From [Mycoplasma] phocae (GTDB lineage: Bacteria > Bacillota_I > Bacilli_A > Mycoplasmatales > Metamycoplasmataceae): a DNA stretch of 64,000 bases. How positions within the stretch are numbered: the stretch's first letter is position 1; every line of letters starts with the position of its first letter. The stretch covers positions 186,001 to 250,000 of the forward strand of contig NZ_CP029295.1 of the NCBI RefSeq assembly GCF_003332325.1. The letters run 5' to 3'. Made by a program: the position numbers and the translations under genes. Shown in pieces: positions 12,979-24,795 of the stretch. The notes beneath the pieces are model-generated. The model was not told where the DNA came from. It did no database searches and saw only the letters and a program-made list of their open reading frames with translations.

Positions 12979-13253
12979 TACATTAAACATATAATATAAA
13001 TATATATAAAGATATTATGATTATTATGATAAAAACTTGAAAAATGTTTAAGTTCTTATATTAATATATTAATAACCTAACTCATTGAAGAAAATAACAT
13101 AGATAAAAAAGAATAAAATTACAAATAAAATTGCAAATTATTATATTTTGTAGCTAGATAAATAGCATTATCAAATTAACAAATAAGGAAATTAAATTAT
13201 AATTATTTTGTATATTTTAGCAAATTTAGAAATTACCATAAGGAGCAAATAAA
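12979..13253. promoter_or_regulatory. AT-rich leader region before the opp operon
   Basis: About 275 bases contain several TATAAT-like boxes (near 12975-13000), an inverted repeat AACTTGA/TTAAGTT near 13035-13053 that may terminate the small frame upstream, and AAGGAG at 13240. No gene is seen. The oppABCDF promoter should lie here, but I cannot choose among the boxes. Confidence 0.4.
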
Positions 13254-16034
13254 ATGAAAAAAAATTTAAAAGCATGAATATTTGGAATATCCACACTCGC
13301 AGCAACGGCAATCCCGTTGATATCGGCGTCATGTGTTAAACCAGTATCTTTAAATAAAAAATATGTGTTTGAATATAACACACCACTAATTAATCAAGCC
13401 TACGCATTTGATGCATCGAGATCATTCGGTTCATATTCTAGTGGTCAGACATGACAGTATACAGGGGGAGAATTAATTAGAGTTCAACCACTAAATGAAA
13501 TAGAAATATTTAATGAAATAGTAGGCAATGAACCTAAAATTTTCGTCCAAAAACCTACTTTTTCAAGATATCGTCTTGAATTAGCTAAGGCATTAGTTTT
13601 AACTGATAAAAATGGAGAAGTTAATGTTTTTGATAGTGACGATGTTGGTCCTGAACCAGCACCAGATTCAACATCACCTGAGGGTAGAAAATACTACCGT
13701 GATGCAACAGTTCAATTAACATCAACTAACGAACGATCAGTTAACAGTCTTAAATTTACTGAAAAACTAAAAACCGCAAAGAAGTTTCAAATTGTGCTAA
13801 AAGATGATTTAAATTGAGTAAATAGTAAAGGTGAAAAAACAAAATATCAAATAGTTGCAAAAGACTTCTGATACTCATGACTTAGAACATATTCATTAAA
13901 TGATGAATTTAGAAACAATCCAGGAAAAGGTGGAGGTTCAAAAGAACTTGATGATTTAGTTCGTGGAAAATTATTTGAACCAAATAGTAGAATATATTCA
14001 TCAGATGAATCATTTAGTAATGATTATCTATATACCTTGTTTGGTATTAAAGTTGATAGCTTTTTTGAAAAAGAAAAGTTTATTCAAAAGATTGCTGATC
14101 AAGCAGATACATATAAAGGTAAAGAATCAATTACTTTTGAAGGAATGGAAGATAAAGAAACACAATTCTCAAGTTTCTTTGACAAATTAATTATTGATGG
14201 AGACTATACCTTTATGCCAGCTCCTTCACAATATATTGATGATCTTAACAACACAAAGTCACAATTTATAACTAACTTTACTGGTGTTAAAGTTTCACCT
14301 GCTGATGAAGTCAAAATTAGAGAAGAGATCGAAAAATTAGACCATAGTAAACTTGCTTATTTTGCTGGAATTTACTGATATGGAATCTCACAAGAATCAA
14401 CATTGTATGCTGGACCATATTATTTAAGTGAAGCTCAAAATTCACGTCAAATAATGAAAAAAAATACTCACTATTGAGAAAAATCATGAGTAGAGGCTGA
14501 TGATACAATTGAAGAGATTGTTTATCTATACCAATCATCACCAATTGAACCAAAATTATTCTCAGATACATCATATCACAAATATATTCAAGGAACAGTA
14601 TCTGATATTGCTTATTCAACATTATCAACTAGTCAAAAGGGTGAAATTGCTAGAAATCCTAAGAAATTTGGGTTAAGACAAATCAGAAGAAAAAATGATA
14701 AAGCTCCATATTATAGAATGGTTGCAACTCCTTTTGTTAACTCGGGATTAACCACTTATGGATTTAATGACGCATATGCTAAAATGATGTGAGGAAAAAC
14801 TGTTCAACAAATTAGAGAAGGCGAAACCGATGCTAAAACATTTATTTCCGGAACAGGATTGAGCTTTAGAACAATTTTAAATGCAGCAATTAACTGAGAT
14901 ACCTATGCTTCAAATACAAGTTCAGGTCAAGCACAATCATGAGTTGCTAAAGTGCCTGATGGTGCAAACATTAATGGTAGCGACCAAAGCACGGCCAAAA
15001 ATAAAACTGCTGAGGATGTTGCGGATATAATTAATGGTTTATCAGCAATTGATGCTGACGGTAAATTAATTGATTTTGGTTCTGATTTAGGAAAATCATT
15101 AAGACCTTCAAAAAATGAGGAAGCCGTTAAAGATAAATCGAACACTAGTGATAAACTAAAATCGGCCGGTTTTGAAAAATTAAAAGCCGAAATGAAAAGA
15201 TTAATTGAAAAATTTGATAAAGATAATCCAACTTTAGCAAACCAAAAATTTCAAATATCATATTTATTTCCATTTGTTGCAGCTCCAGATAACTTGCAAA
15301 AAGGTTGAAAAGATGTTATAGATGTTATTAAAGAATTGAACCCAAGAATTGATTTAGAAGTTAAATACTTTAGTGATGCTACAAATCCACAATTTCAAAC
15401 CTGAAGATTTGATGGTGTTAACGGTTCACAAATTGTGTCATGATCAAATGATTATAATGGAATAGGTAGCTCTTATGATGGTTTATCGTGAGCAGCAGGA
15501 TTAATTCCGACATTAGTTAAAATTCATAATGATAAAAATGAAAAATTCAAAGCAGCATTTCCAAAAATTGCTGAACTTGCTGAAGCAGTTGTTGAACACG
15601 AAAATAAAAACCCAACAAACTTTGCAATTCCATTTCTAGATTTAGATAAAGTCGAAACTAAATGAATTGGTCCAAAATTACCAATTGTAATATCACAATA
15701 TGAATTTAAGAAAAATGATAAAGGTGTATATGAAGCAGTTAAAGAAGATGGTAAATTAAAAGCTTTTACATCAAAAGATAATAATAAACCAATTACTGAA
15801 CCATATTCATGATCATCAGTCTTCTGATTACAATTTAACCGTAGCAAAACCAATGAAGAATTAACACAATTAATGCAAGAATTAGCAACATTTATTCCAT
15901 TTGACTTCAGCTTTGGTATTTCTAAAGGTAGAGATGTCTATGGTAAACAATTAATTAATAGTAGTTACATAGTTCCGAACGCTACAGGTTCAGCTTCATA
16001 TGTATATCAAGATTGAAGAATTAAAAAAAATTAA
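13254..16034 (+). CDS. oppA: Oligopeptide ABC transporter substrate-binding lipoprotein OppA
   Basis: OppA binds peptides outside the membrane and hands them to OppBCDF. Joined over many UGA Trp codons the protein has 926 residues, much longer than the ~540 of other bacteria but in the range of the M. hominis OppA (P100). The N-terminus has a signal peptide with lipobox LISAS-C (Cys27), so it is lipid-anchored. A segment like KNTHYWEKSWVEADDTIEEI, then YLYQSSPIEPKLF, is typical of the SBP family. In M. hominis the homologue has also been reported as an adhesin and ecto-ATPase. I do not see a convincing Walker A here. AAGGAG lies 10 bases upstream. Confidence 0.9.
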
Positions 16035-16055
16035 GAATTAAGAAAGGTATAAAAC

Positions 16056-17210
16056 ATGTTTAGATACATTCGGCAACGGATCTTATTTGCTATTATAACC
16101 CTTTTCATTATTTCTTTCTTTGTCTTCATATTGATTGCCGCATTCGGTCCAAATCCGGTGCAGCAATTGGCAGAAAAAGAATTTAATAATCCTAATAACA
16201 AGGGTGGAACAATTGAGGCGATTCTCCATCGTCTCGAAGTAGATAATGGACTTAGATATGCAAATGCGGATGGAACGCCAGGGGAAAGAATTCCAATATT
16301 TGTAAGATATTTCATTTATATTGGAAATATATTTACTAAAGGTGACTTTGGTTTTGTAATTAACCCAGCTAATAACCCCGACCCATCAAACTACCATACC
16401 ATGAGTCAATTATTCTTTACTCCATTAAGATATACAATACTAATCACATTGCCAACATTTATTATTAGTACAATTCTTGGGATAACAATTGGAGTTTTTG
16501 CGGGATATAAACGTGGAAAATGATTTGATAACGTTTCAAACTTATTTGTTTTATTCTTTATCGCTGTTCCATCATTTATTATTGCCCCTATTGCCATAAC
16601 AATTTCAATTAAACTTGGTATTTCGGCTGTTGTACCGCGAATCGGCGATCAACCATTTGGTGTAGTATTTTTAGCATACTTGCCACCAATTATTGTCCTT
16701 TCATTATCATCATTGGCAGCTTATGTTACATACACAAGAAACCAAGTAATCTCAGTATTGACATCAAACTATGTACTGATTGCTAAAACCAAGGGACTTA
16801 ACCCAACACAAATTTTCTTTAAATACGTTTTAAGAAATATATCAATACCACTATTTTCATTAACCTTTGGATCATTTATTGGATTACTATCAGGTTCAAT
16901 TATCATTGAAAAATACTGACAAGTACCAGGAACATCAAGCGTTATCGTTAGTGCCTTCCCAAGTGGAGAAATATTTGTTGTTATGTTCTCAACACTATTC
17001 TTTACTTTCATAGCATTAATTGCCGAAATTATCGTTGACGTTTCATTTGTACTATTAGATCCAAAAATTAAATATGCTTCGGCAAGCAGAAAAAACTACT
17101 ACTTATTCTTCAAAGCTTATTTAGAAAGAAGAAAATTAGCCAAAGATTTCTATAAATTGGAGGCTGCAAAACAATCTGCGAATACAAATCATACGGAAGG
17201 AGTTAAATAA
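16056..17210 (+). CDS. oppB: Oligopeptide ABC transporter permease OppB
   Basis: First permease subunit of the peptide importer. It has 384 residues after reading through UGA Trp. The N-terminus MFRYIRQRILFAIITLFIIS is the usual first membrane span, followed by a roughly 100-residue external loop. At least five further spans follow. The cytoplasmic coupling segment AKTKGLNPTQIFFKYVLRN (EAA loop) contacts the ATPase. It lies 21 bases after oppA and 4 before oppC. A C-terminal tail of about 45 charged residues is extra compared with E. coli OppB. Confidence 0.95.
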
Positions 17211-17214
17211 AATT

Positions 17215-18501
17215 ATGGATGATCAATTAATTAGAACATTTAACAAAAAATACAAAATTAGTAATACCTTAGCATCCAAATTTATTTTTGTTGCTGAAAA
17301 AGACAAACAGCAAACTTCTTCTATTGCTGGGAAACCAAAAAAATTAATTGTTGAAGTTTTAAAAAGATTTTTTAGAAATCCCATTGTATTAATCTCATTA
17401 TTTGTTTTTATCACAATAATTTTGGTATCACTTATTATTCCTGCTGCATCATCGTTTGTAGCACGAGAAAAAATAACTGGATCAGATTATGTGCGATCAC
17501 TACCACCATTTTACCAACCAAATGTTGAACTAGTTTTAGACTCTACCAATGATAATACTTTTAGATTTTGACAGAATATCTCTGAGCAAGCGAAGGTCGA
17601 TCCCCAGTATAAACAATGATTAGACTTTTTTCTTTCATCGTTTAAATATGAACTAGTGCCAGGCTCATCAAGTATTAAAGTTAACTACAACGCCTATTCA
17701 CTAGTTATTGCGGCACACATTAACCAAGTTATTAATGATGCAAAAAATGCCGGAAGAGTTTTAACTGATGCTGATATTCAAGCAGAATTCGCTAAACAAA
17801 CTGCGATTTATTCAAAGGTATTATTAGGAACTTCTTCAACTGGATATGATATTTGAACAACTTCATGATATGCTACATGAAGAGCGGTAAAAATCGCTTT
17901 AATTGTAGTTTTATTAGAAGGATTAATCGGAATATCAATTGGAGCATTTTTAGGTTTCCATGCCGGAAAATTAATCGATACTATTGTTATGCGTATCATT
18001 GGAATTTTCACTTCACCACCAACACTAATTTGAATTTTATTATTTGTTTCTATTTTGGGAGCAAAGGAATGAGCATTAATTTTAGCCCTAACCATCGTTG
18101 GATGACCAGGATTTGTAGGAATAACCAGATTATTTGTTATCACAGTTAAAGATGAAGAATACATCACTGCTGCTAAGGCAATCGGTGCATCAACTGGCCG
18201 TCAAATCTTTGTTCACTCTCTACCAGCAATTATCGGGAAAATCGCCAACTCATTAGTTAAATCTGTCCCAGGTGTAATTTTATGAATTGCTTCACTAGCC
18301 TTCTTAGGGTTCTTTAGAGAAGATGGAGATATTAACTTAGGTCAAATGTTAATTGAAGCATCAGCCGAATCAGGTTCAAACCTTTGAATAACTGCCTTAC
18401 CAACCATTATTCTTCTACTTCTTTCATTATCACTAAACTTTATTGCCCTAGGAATTCATGATGCCCTTGATCCAAAAGTAATTAGAAAAGGAAGAAAATA
18501 A
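17215..18501 (+). CDS. oppC: Oligopeptide ABC transporter permease OppC
   Basis: Second permease subunit, 428 residues, longer than usual (about 300). It has a charged cytoplasmic N-terminus of some 55 residues, a first span (IVLISLFVFITIILVSLIIP), and a large extracytoplasmic loop of about 130 residues. Five spans follow, with the EAA loop AAKAIGASTGRQIFVHSLPA. The family segment GILWIASLAFLGFF-like (VILWIASLAFLGFFRED) is clear. Several UGA Trp codons occur. It is 2 bases before oppD. Confidence 0.95.
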
Positions 18502-18503
18502 TT

Positions 18504-19655
18504 ATGAAATCCAAAGAAACTAATTTAGTTCAAGACGATAAAAAAACTTTATATAAAAACAAAAAAAAGGAAATCGCTCTAACAGGAATTAAAGTTCAAA
18601 AACTGCCTGATGATAAAATTCTTGAAGTTAGAAATTTACATGTTAGCTTTTTACAAGGACGTAAGAAAAGTATTCATATTGTCCGTGGGATTGATTTAGA
18701 TGTTCACCGTGGTCAAATTGTTGGACTTGTTGGTGAATCAGGTTCTGGTAAATCTGTTACATCAAAAACCTTAATTAATGTCAACGAAAATGGTATTATT
18801 AGTGCTGATAAAATTCAAATTGATGAGTATGAATTAACAAATATTAAAAAACAAAAATTATGAGAATATATTCGTGGTCAAAAAATAGGTTATATTCCCC
18901 AAGACCCACTAACTAGTTTAAATCCAACTAGAAAAGTTGGAGCACAATTGCTTGATGCATTAAACAACAATCAAGATTGAAAAGATAAGTTATATATAGA
19001 AAAAAAAGAATATTTGATCCAATTGCTAAAAACTTTTGGATTACGTGAAGCCGAAAAAATCTTTGGTTCATATCCTCACACTTTATCAGGTGGAATGAAG
19101 CAAAGAATTGTTATTACCATGGTTGTTGCCTTAAAACCGGATTTAATTATCGCTGATGAACCAACAACTGCTCTTGACCCAACTGTTCAAGCCAGCGTTC
19201 TAGCTCTTTTTGAGGATATTAGACAAAAAATGGGAATTTCAATCATTCTAATTAGCCACAACATTTCAGTTATTGCTAAATTTTGTGATTATATTTATGT
19301 AATGTATGCCGGTAGAATTGTCGAAAGAGGACTAAAAGAAGAAATCTTCACAGCTCCGGCTCATCCATATACTTGAGCACTAATTAGTGCGATCCCTGAA
19401 TCAAAGGATGAAAAACTTTATAATATCAAAGGAACTCCTCCTGACATGGCAAATTTACCGCTAGGAGATCCATTTGCACCAAGAAATGATTACGCTTTAG
19501 AAATTGATTTTCTAAAAGAACCACCATTAATCGAAATTACTAAAACTCATGCAGCAGCAACATGACTTCTAAGCCCTGATGCTCCAAAAGTTACACTATC
19601 AAAAGAATTAACAAAACGTTTAGAATTATTTAAGAAGGCATTTAAAAATGGATAA
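18504..19655 (+). CDS. oppD: Oligopeptide ABC transporter ATP-binding protein OppD
   Basis: One of the two ATPases that power peptide import. It has 383 residues. Walker A GESGSGKS lies near residue 77, the Q-loop is [16 protein letters not shown], the signature is LSGGMKQR and Walker B is [12 protein letters not shown]. The C-terminal [13 protein letters not shown] and [16 protein letters not shown] are the oligopeptide-type extension. That extension lacks most of the Cys residues of the [4Fe-4S] type. The first 35 residues are an extra charged leader. The stop overlaps the oppF start by 8 bases. Confidence 0.95.
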
Positions 19656-22143
19656 TAGAAAAGAAGAAAACAAAAAAGTTATCTTATCGATAGATAATCT
19701 AAAAAAATATTTTATTAGTCAAGGTTATATAAATAAAGCTGTTGATGGTGTTTCTTTTGATTTACATGAAGGTGAAATAATTGGATTAATTGGTGAATCT
19801 GGTTCAGGTAAAACAACTGTTGGACGAACAATTTTAAGATTATATGATGAATATAACGGGTTCGTGCGTTTAGAGGACAAAATAATTTCTGGTAAAAAAA
19901 TTAGTTCACAATTAAATAAATTTTTAAGAAAAAATGTTCAAATGATTTTTCAGGATCCACACGCTTCTTTAAATGGTCAACAAAATATTTACACTATTTT
20001 AAAAGAACCTTTAGTCGTTAATGGAATCTTGAAAAGCAAAATTAGTGATATTTTCAAAGATTGATTAGAAGTTAAAAAAGCCTTTAAATATTCATTTCAA
20101 ATTCAAGCAATGCAACTTGAGCTTCAAAACTTAATTGAAATCAATAGTTTAGCAAAACCACTATTTAATAAATGAGTAAAAGAATTTCAAGAAATGAAAT
20201 TTGATACTGATTTATCAAAAGAAGATAATTTCACATTATTTTTCGGATATTTAGAAGAACGTCAAAATGTGGAGAGTTTAATTATTAACCAAATGTACTC
20301 TAATACTTCACAATTGATTGACTACTACTATCAAATGCAAAAAAGATATCGTAATGATGAACTTGAAAAAGTCGAATTAGATTACACTCGAGCAAAAGAA
20401 CTTATTCGAAAAGAAATTATGTTAAGCAAGGTTTCGGTTAAAGAAATTAAAGCAAGAGAAGAACTAAAAAAATTAAAAGATGAATTAAAAGAGTTAAAAC
20501 AATCACTTAAAGAACTTAGAAATGAAAATATTAATACATTCGTAAACTTTATTAATGAAAATAAACGTGAAGCTAGCTTAATTAATATTTCGAGATTAAT
20601 GGCAACTGATCTAGATTTTTATTCATACAATCTAAAAAATGAATTACTATATTTAAAGAAAGCGAAAATCTTAAAACATATTAAATCATTATGTCCTTAT
20701 ATTCGGTTCGAAGAAGTACGAGAAATTTCAAACAAATTAAATCAGTATAGTAAAGAATTTTATTCAAAACATTTACAAGATTTAAAATTCTCAAAAGACT
20801 TAAAACAAAAAATTCATGGCCTATTAGAAAATGAATTTAAGTTTTCATTTGATAAACATAAAAAATCTTCAAATCAGGAAAAAACAAATTGAGATAAATT
20901 GTTCGCTAAAAAAACTGCTAAAATTGATGAAGTTAAACAAAGTATGTTAATCAAAGAAGCTCCTAAAAACACAAAAGATGATTTAGTTAAATTCTTTGAA
21001 AAGACTAAAACAGTTGAAGAAAAATATGAAATTGCACGTTCAAAAATGTTAGTTTCATACAAAGAAAAAATTAAAGATTTATATGACAAGATTAATAAGC
21101 AAAATGCAATTTACCAAGATCTTGTTAATAAACAAACTTTTTGTAATAAAAAATATGAATTTTTCAAGGAAGAATTTTTCAAATATGTAAATTTACTTGA
21201 AAAAGAAAAAATTGATGCGGCAAAAGCGAAAATTGCTTCACTATCAGCTACTAAAGAGGATATCAAAAAGAATGCTCAAGCTATTAAGGCGGCTAATGAT
21301 TTAATTAAGAGATATGAAAAAGATTTATCACTGTCTTTAAAAATGTACGAATCTGATATTTCTTTAAAAGAAGAAACATTAAAATCTTTTGATATTGAAA
21401 AGAAATATTTAAAACGCGATATTAAAAGTATTTATGTATTGTTAGGAATTGATTTAAAATGAGTTGAACAAAACATTCAAGTAAGTTCTAAAGATTCAAA
21501 ATGAAAAGAAAGATATAATTTCTTCGATAGCATTTTTGCCTTTCCAATCGCAAAACTTCTTATCTCTGATTTATTAAGCAAAATTATAATCTACAAATCT
21601 CTAGAAGATGTTGGTCTACTAAAACAATTTGCTTATCGTTATCCACACGAATTTAGTGGTGGACAATTACAAAGAATTGTTATTGCTAGAGCGCTAATAA
21701 CAGAGCCAAAAGTAATTGTTGCCGATGAACCAATTGCTTCACTTGATATCTCAATTCAAGCTCAAGTTGTTAACCTGTTAAAAGAGTTATGTTTAAAGAA
21801 AAACATTGGTTTAATATTTATTGCCCATGACTTGAGTATGATTGAATATATTGCTGATAAAGTAGAAATAATGCACTTGGGTAAAATTGTTGAAAAAGGA
21901 AAAACTGAATCAATCTATTCAAATCCAGTTCATCCATATACTATTAATTTATTCAAAGCTATTCCAAAAATTTCAAATGTTAATGAAAAATTTGAGAATG
22001 TCTCATTTGCTTTAGATTATTTAGATGCTCAACAATTTCCTAATATTCCAGAAATCTTTAAAGTTGAAGAAGATCATTACATATATGGAACAAAAGAACA
22101 AGTAAAAGAATGAATGGATTCTTCTTATAAAAGAAAATACTAA
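19648..22143 (+). CDS. oppF: Oligopeptide ABC transporter ATP-binding protein OppF with a large coiled-coil insertion
   Basis: Second ATPase of the importer. The protein has 831 residues against about 310-330 for typical OppF. Walker A GESGSGKT is at residues 48-56 and the Q-loop [11 protein letters not shown] at 102. The signature FSGGQLQR comes only at about 669, followed by Walker [13 protein letters not shown] and the H-loop [10 protein letters not shown]. The ~500 residues between are Lys/Glu-rich heptad-like helices (for example [20 protein letters not shown]), probably a long coiled coil. It splits the helical subdomain of the nucleotide-binding fold. A long OppF is known from M. genitalium (MG080), so this is a mycoplasma trait. 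Confidence 0.93.
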
Positions 22144-22156
22144 AATATAAATTTTG

Positions 22157-22184
22157 TGAAAATGCACGTGTTTGTGCATTTTTA
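22157..22184 (+). terminator. Terminator of the opp operon
   Basis: AATGCAC/GTGCATT hairpin followed by TTTTT, 15 bases after the oppF stop. Confidence 0.8.
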
Positions 22185-22244
22185 TATTAATTAATAATCT
22201 TAATTATAAAATAAAGGATTTAATATAAAATATATACATTAACA

Positions 22245-22751
22245 ATGAAAACAAAAACAACATTTAAAAACAGAATTAAAGATTACTGAAAAAATGGTTG
22301 AACACCTGGTACCATAACCTATTTTTCTCTATCCGCAATATTTTACATAACCTTAATATTTGTTATTCGTTTTGCATATAAAGGTGAAAACCAAAAAGAT
22401 TGACAAACAGCAATTACAGTTTCATTTGGAATATCATTGGCCTTAAATGTTTTAATTGTTTTAGTTCGAAAAGGACTTGGTAGGGGACTTTTTAAACCAC
22501 TTATTGATTTAAACCGTAGTCGAATAATTCATAGTCGTGCTAAAAATAAATATACTAATTTAATGACTCAAGCCGAACGAGATAAAATCTTAAATCAAGA
22601 AAGACGTGAGTATGATAAAGAGCTTAATAACAAAGCAAAAAATCGACAATACAAAGAAACTAATAATTTATGCTTTTATCTACTAATTGCTATTTCTGTT
22701 TTAGCATTTTTAATTTTAATTCCATTTTTCATCTTAAAAATTAGATGGTAA
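22245..22751 (+). CDS. Hypothetical membrane protein
   Basis: The 168-residue product has a short basic N-terminus with two UGA Trp codons. It has two hydrophobic spans near residues 25-45 and 58-75, a long charged middle (residues 85-140, rich in Lys, Arg, Asn), and a last span FYLLIAISVLAFLILIPFFI at the C-terminus. I do not recognise the family. It ends 25 bases before tpiA and may be cotranscribed with it. The ATG has no clear Shine-Dalgarno site. Confidence 0.75.
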
Positions 22752-22776
22752 AATATTTGCAAAAGAGGTGAACAAA

Positions 22777-23499
22777 GTGAAATATTTAATTGGAAATTTA
22801 AAAATGAATTTAACATATCTAGAAAGTAAAGGATACCTTGAAAAAATTTCTGAAGGTTATGATAACTTAGTGGTTAATCCGAATGTAAAATTAGGAATGG
22901 CATTTTCACATGATGCAATTTCTTTGGCTACTAAATACCCCGATCGAAAATTTTGATTAGGCACACAAAACATTGCTCACAAAATTAAAGGAGCATTGAC
23001 TGGTGAAGTATCCATTAAAAGTGTTGAAGAACTAGGTCTTGATTTTGTCTTAATTGGACATAGCGAACGTCGTTGTTTATTTAATGAAAATAATGAACTA
23101 ATAAACGAAAAATTAGCATTATTAGCAAAAACCAAAATAAAAGCTATTTTATGTATTGGTGAAAATTATGAAGAATTTATCGGGGGCAAAACTGAAGATG
23201 TGATTAAAAATCAGCTAGAAATTGCCCTAAAAAATATCGATATTTTTGATAATTTATTAATTTCTTATGAACCGGTATATTGTATTGGAAATGGAATTAT
23301 TCCAAAAAATGAACATATTCAAAAAATTGTTAACTTAATTCAAAAGCTAACTAATAAAAATATCCCAATATTATATGGTGGATCGGTTTGTAAAACTAAT
23401 ATTTCAGAAATGGCAAAAATTAAAAATCTTTCTGGCTTCTTAGTTGGCACATCTGCTATAAATCCTGACGATTTTATTGAATTGTCAAAAATTTTATAA
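22777..23499 (+). CDS. tpiA: Triosephosphate isomerase
   Basis: TpiA interconverts dihydroxyacetone phosphate and glyceraldehyde 3-phosphate. The protein has 240 residues. Active-site residues are present: Lys9 in GNLKMN, His95 in GHSERR and Glu165 in YEPVYCIG, plus the phosphate-binding LYGGSV near the end. The best start is GTG at 22777, 8 bases after AGAGG. An in-frame GTG 9 bases earlier overlaps that site and is less likely. One UGA Trp is used. Confidence 0.95.
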
Positions 23500-23532
23500 A
23501 AAAACAAGACCAATTATTGATCTTGTTTTTTT
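23498..23532. terminator. Bidirectional terminator between tpiA and the tRNA pair
   Basis: Stem AAAAACAAGA/TCTTGTTTTT with loop CCAATTATTGA and T runs on both strands. It can end tpiA on + and the tRNA transcript on the minus strand. Confidence 0.8.
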
Positions 23533-23547
23533 GTCAGTTTCCTGATA

Positions 23548-23632
23548 TGGTACGCGAGGAGGGACTTGAACCCTCACGCCATGGAGCATTAGTGCCTAAA
23601 ACTAACGTGTCTGCCAATTTCACCACTCGCGC
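23548..23632 (-). tRNA. tRNA-Leu (anticodon UAG)
   Basis: The 85-base gene on the minus strand has a 7-bp acceptor stem, the D-arm GTGGTGAAATTGGCAGACAC typical of class II tRNA-Leu, and anticodon stem TTAGT/ACTAA with loop TTTAGGC. It also has a long variable arm, T-arm GAGGGTTCAAGTCCCTC and an encoded CCA. Confidence 0.95.
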
Positions 23633-23637
23633 ATATA

Positions 23638-23713
23638 TGGTGCCGTTTATAGGACTTGAACCTACGACCTACTGATTACAAGTCAGTTGCTCTGCCAACT
23701 GAGCTAAAACGGC
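23638..23713 (-). tRNA. tRNA-Thr (anticodon UGU)
   Basis: The 76-base minus-strand gene starts GCCGTTTTAGCTCAGTTGG, has anticodon stem ACTGA/TCAGT with loop CTTGTAA, T-loop GTTCAAGTC and encoded CCA. It lies 5 bases upstream of tRNA-Leu, so the two are cotranscribed. Confidence 0.95.
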
Positions 23714-23767
23714 TTGTTACATTGCTTTATTATTATATAAAAAAAATATTTTTTTTCTCAAAAAAAA

Positions 23768-23800
23768 TAATAAAAATTGTTAGCCTAAAACTAACAAAAT
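23768..23800 (-). terminator. Terminator of degV
   Basis: TTGTTAG/CTAACAA with loop CCTAAAA; on the minus strand it is followed by AATTTTTATT. Confidence 0.65.
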
Positions 23801-23807
23801 TTAATTA

Positions 23808-24689
23808 TTAATGAAGTTTTCCAATTTGATAGAATTTGTCTTGAATTGAACTTTTAATTTTAGCAATGGTAATACATACTGCGCCAATGCCAGCATGAAT
23901 GGCAATATCAAGTGAAGTTTTTATACTCATTAGTTTAACTTTATTGCCGACAATTTCTTTAGATATTTTAACTAAATAATCTAAATCGCTACTATTAGCA
24001 TGAATAAATATTAAATGCATTTCGGGATCGTTTTTATTAATCTTATCAGCCATATCTTTTATTTGCTTTTCAATTGATTTTAAAAATACCCGACCAATAC
24101 TATCTTTTTCTAAAATTCCATTCTCTAGTTTAATAATTGGAACAATTTTCAATAATTTAGCGATGGCGGCAGCTGTTTTAGATAGTCTACCACCTTTAAC
24201 TAAAGCATCATTATATTTGGGAATAAGTAATAATCTTTCATGTGGTTGATCAAAAATTTTCATCGCATTTTCTAGTGATTCCCCATTTTTTATACTTTCT
24301 TCAAATAATAATAAGTCTCTAACTATTAAATATGAAATCTTTTTTGATTGAACAACATGAACTTTTTTATTATCTTTAAATAATTGAGTTATGTTTGGAA
24401 CTTGTGATGATAATTCAGTTGATATGCCATAAATAATGATTTTGTCATAATCATTTAAATATTTATTGACAGTATTTTCTGAAATGCCTGGAGGTGTAGC
24501 ATATGTTAAGGTTTCTACTTTTTTGTTATTATCTCAAATCTTTTCAAACTCATCAACATTCATATCCACGCCATTTTGATAAATCTTTTTGTCAATTTCA
24601 CTTTGCATTGGCAACATATCTCATCCAAAATCATTAGCTTCTTTTTTTGAAAGACCAGCTGATGAATCTATAATTATTTTAATTTTCAT
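23808..24689 (-). CDS. DegV family fatty-acid-binding protein
   Basis: DegV-family proteins bind a fatty acid and in Firmicutes serve as FakB, presenting it to the kinase FakA for phosphorylation. The 293-residue product starts MKIKIIIDSSAGLSKKEA, the family start with the DSS/AGL pattern. It has LTYATPPGISENTVNKYL (the TSxPS-like region, with TPPG instead), GGRLSKTAAAIAKLLKIVPI (the conserved GRLS helix start) and a C-terminal HAGIGAVCI. Four UGA Trp codons are used. Its promoter region is shared divergently with tyrS. No fakA gene is in the window. Confidence 0.88.
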
Positions 24690-24795
24690 TTTCTCTCCTC
24701 CAATATCTTGTGTAATATTAAATAGATATATTATAATATGATATGTATTTTATTTATTTAAATAATAAATCTAGTTAAAAAACCAAAGGAAAACA

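Noticed and set aside
12750-12983. 77-codon frame on the minus strand opposite the small + frame
   Set aside because: Hydrophobic and low complexity, with no binding site. At most one of the two frames can be real, and neither is convincing.
13963-14628. Alternative frames within oppA on both strands
   Set aside because: They overlap the main oppA frame completely.
13254-16034. Walker A ATP-binding site in OppA as described for M. hominis P100
   Set aside because: I could not find a convincing GxxxxGK(S/T) motif in this protein, so I do not claim ATPase activity.
22768-22776. Earlier GTG start for tpiA
   Set aside because: It coincides with the AGAGGTG ribosome binding site of the GTG at 22777, which fits the family N-terminus.
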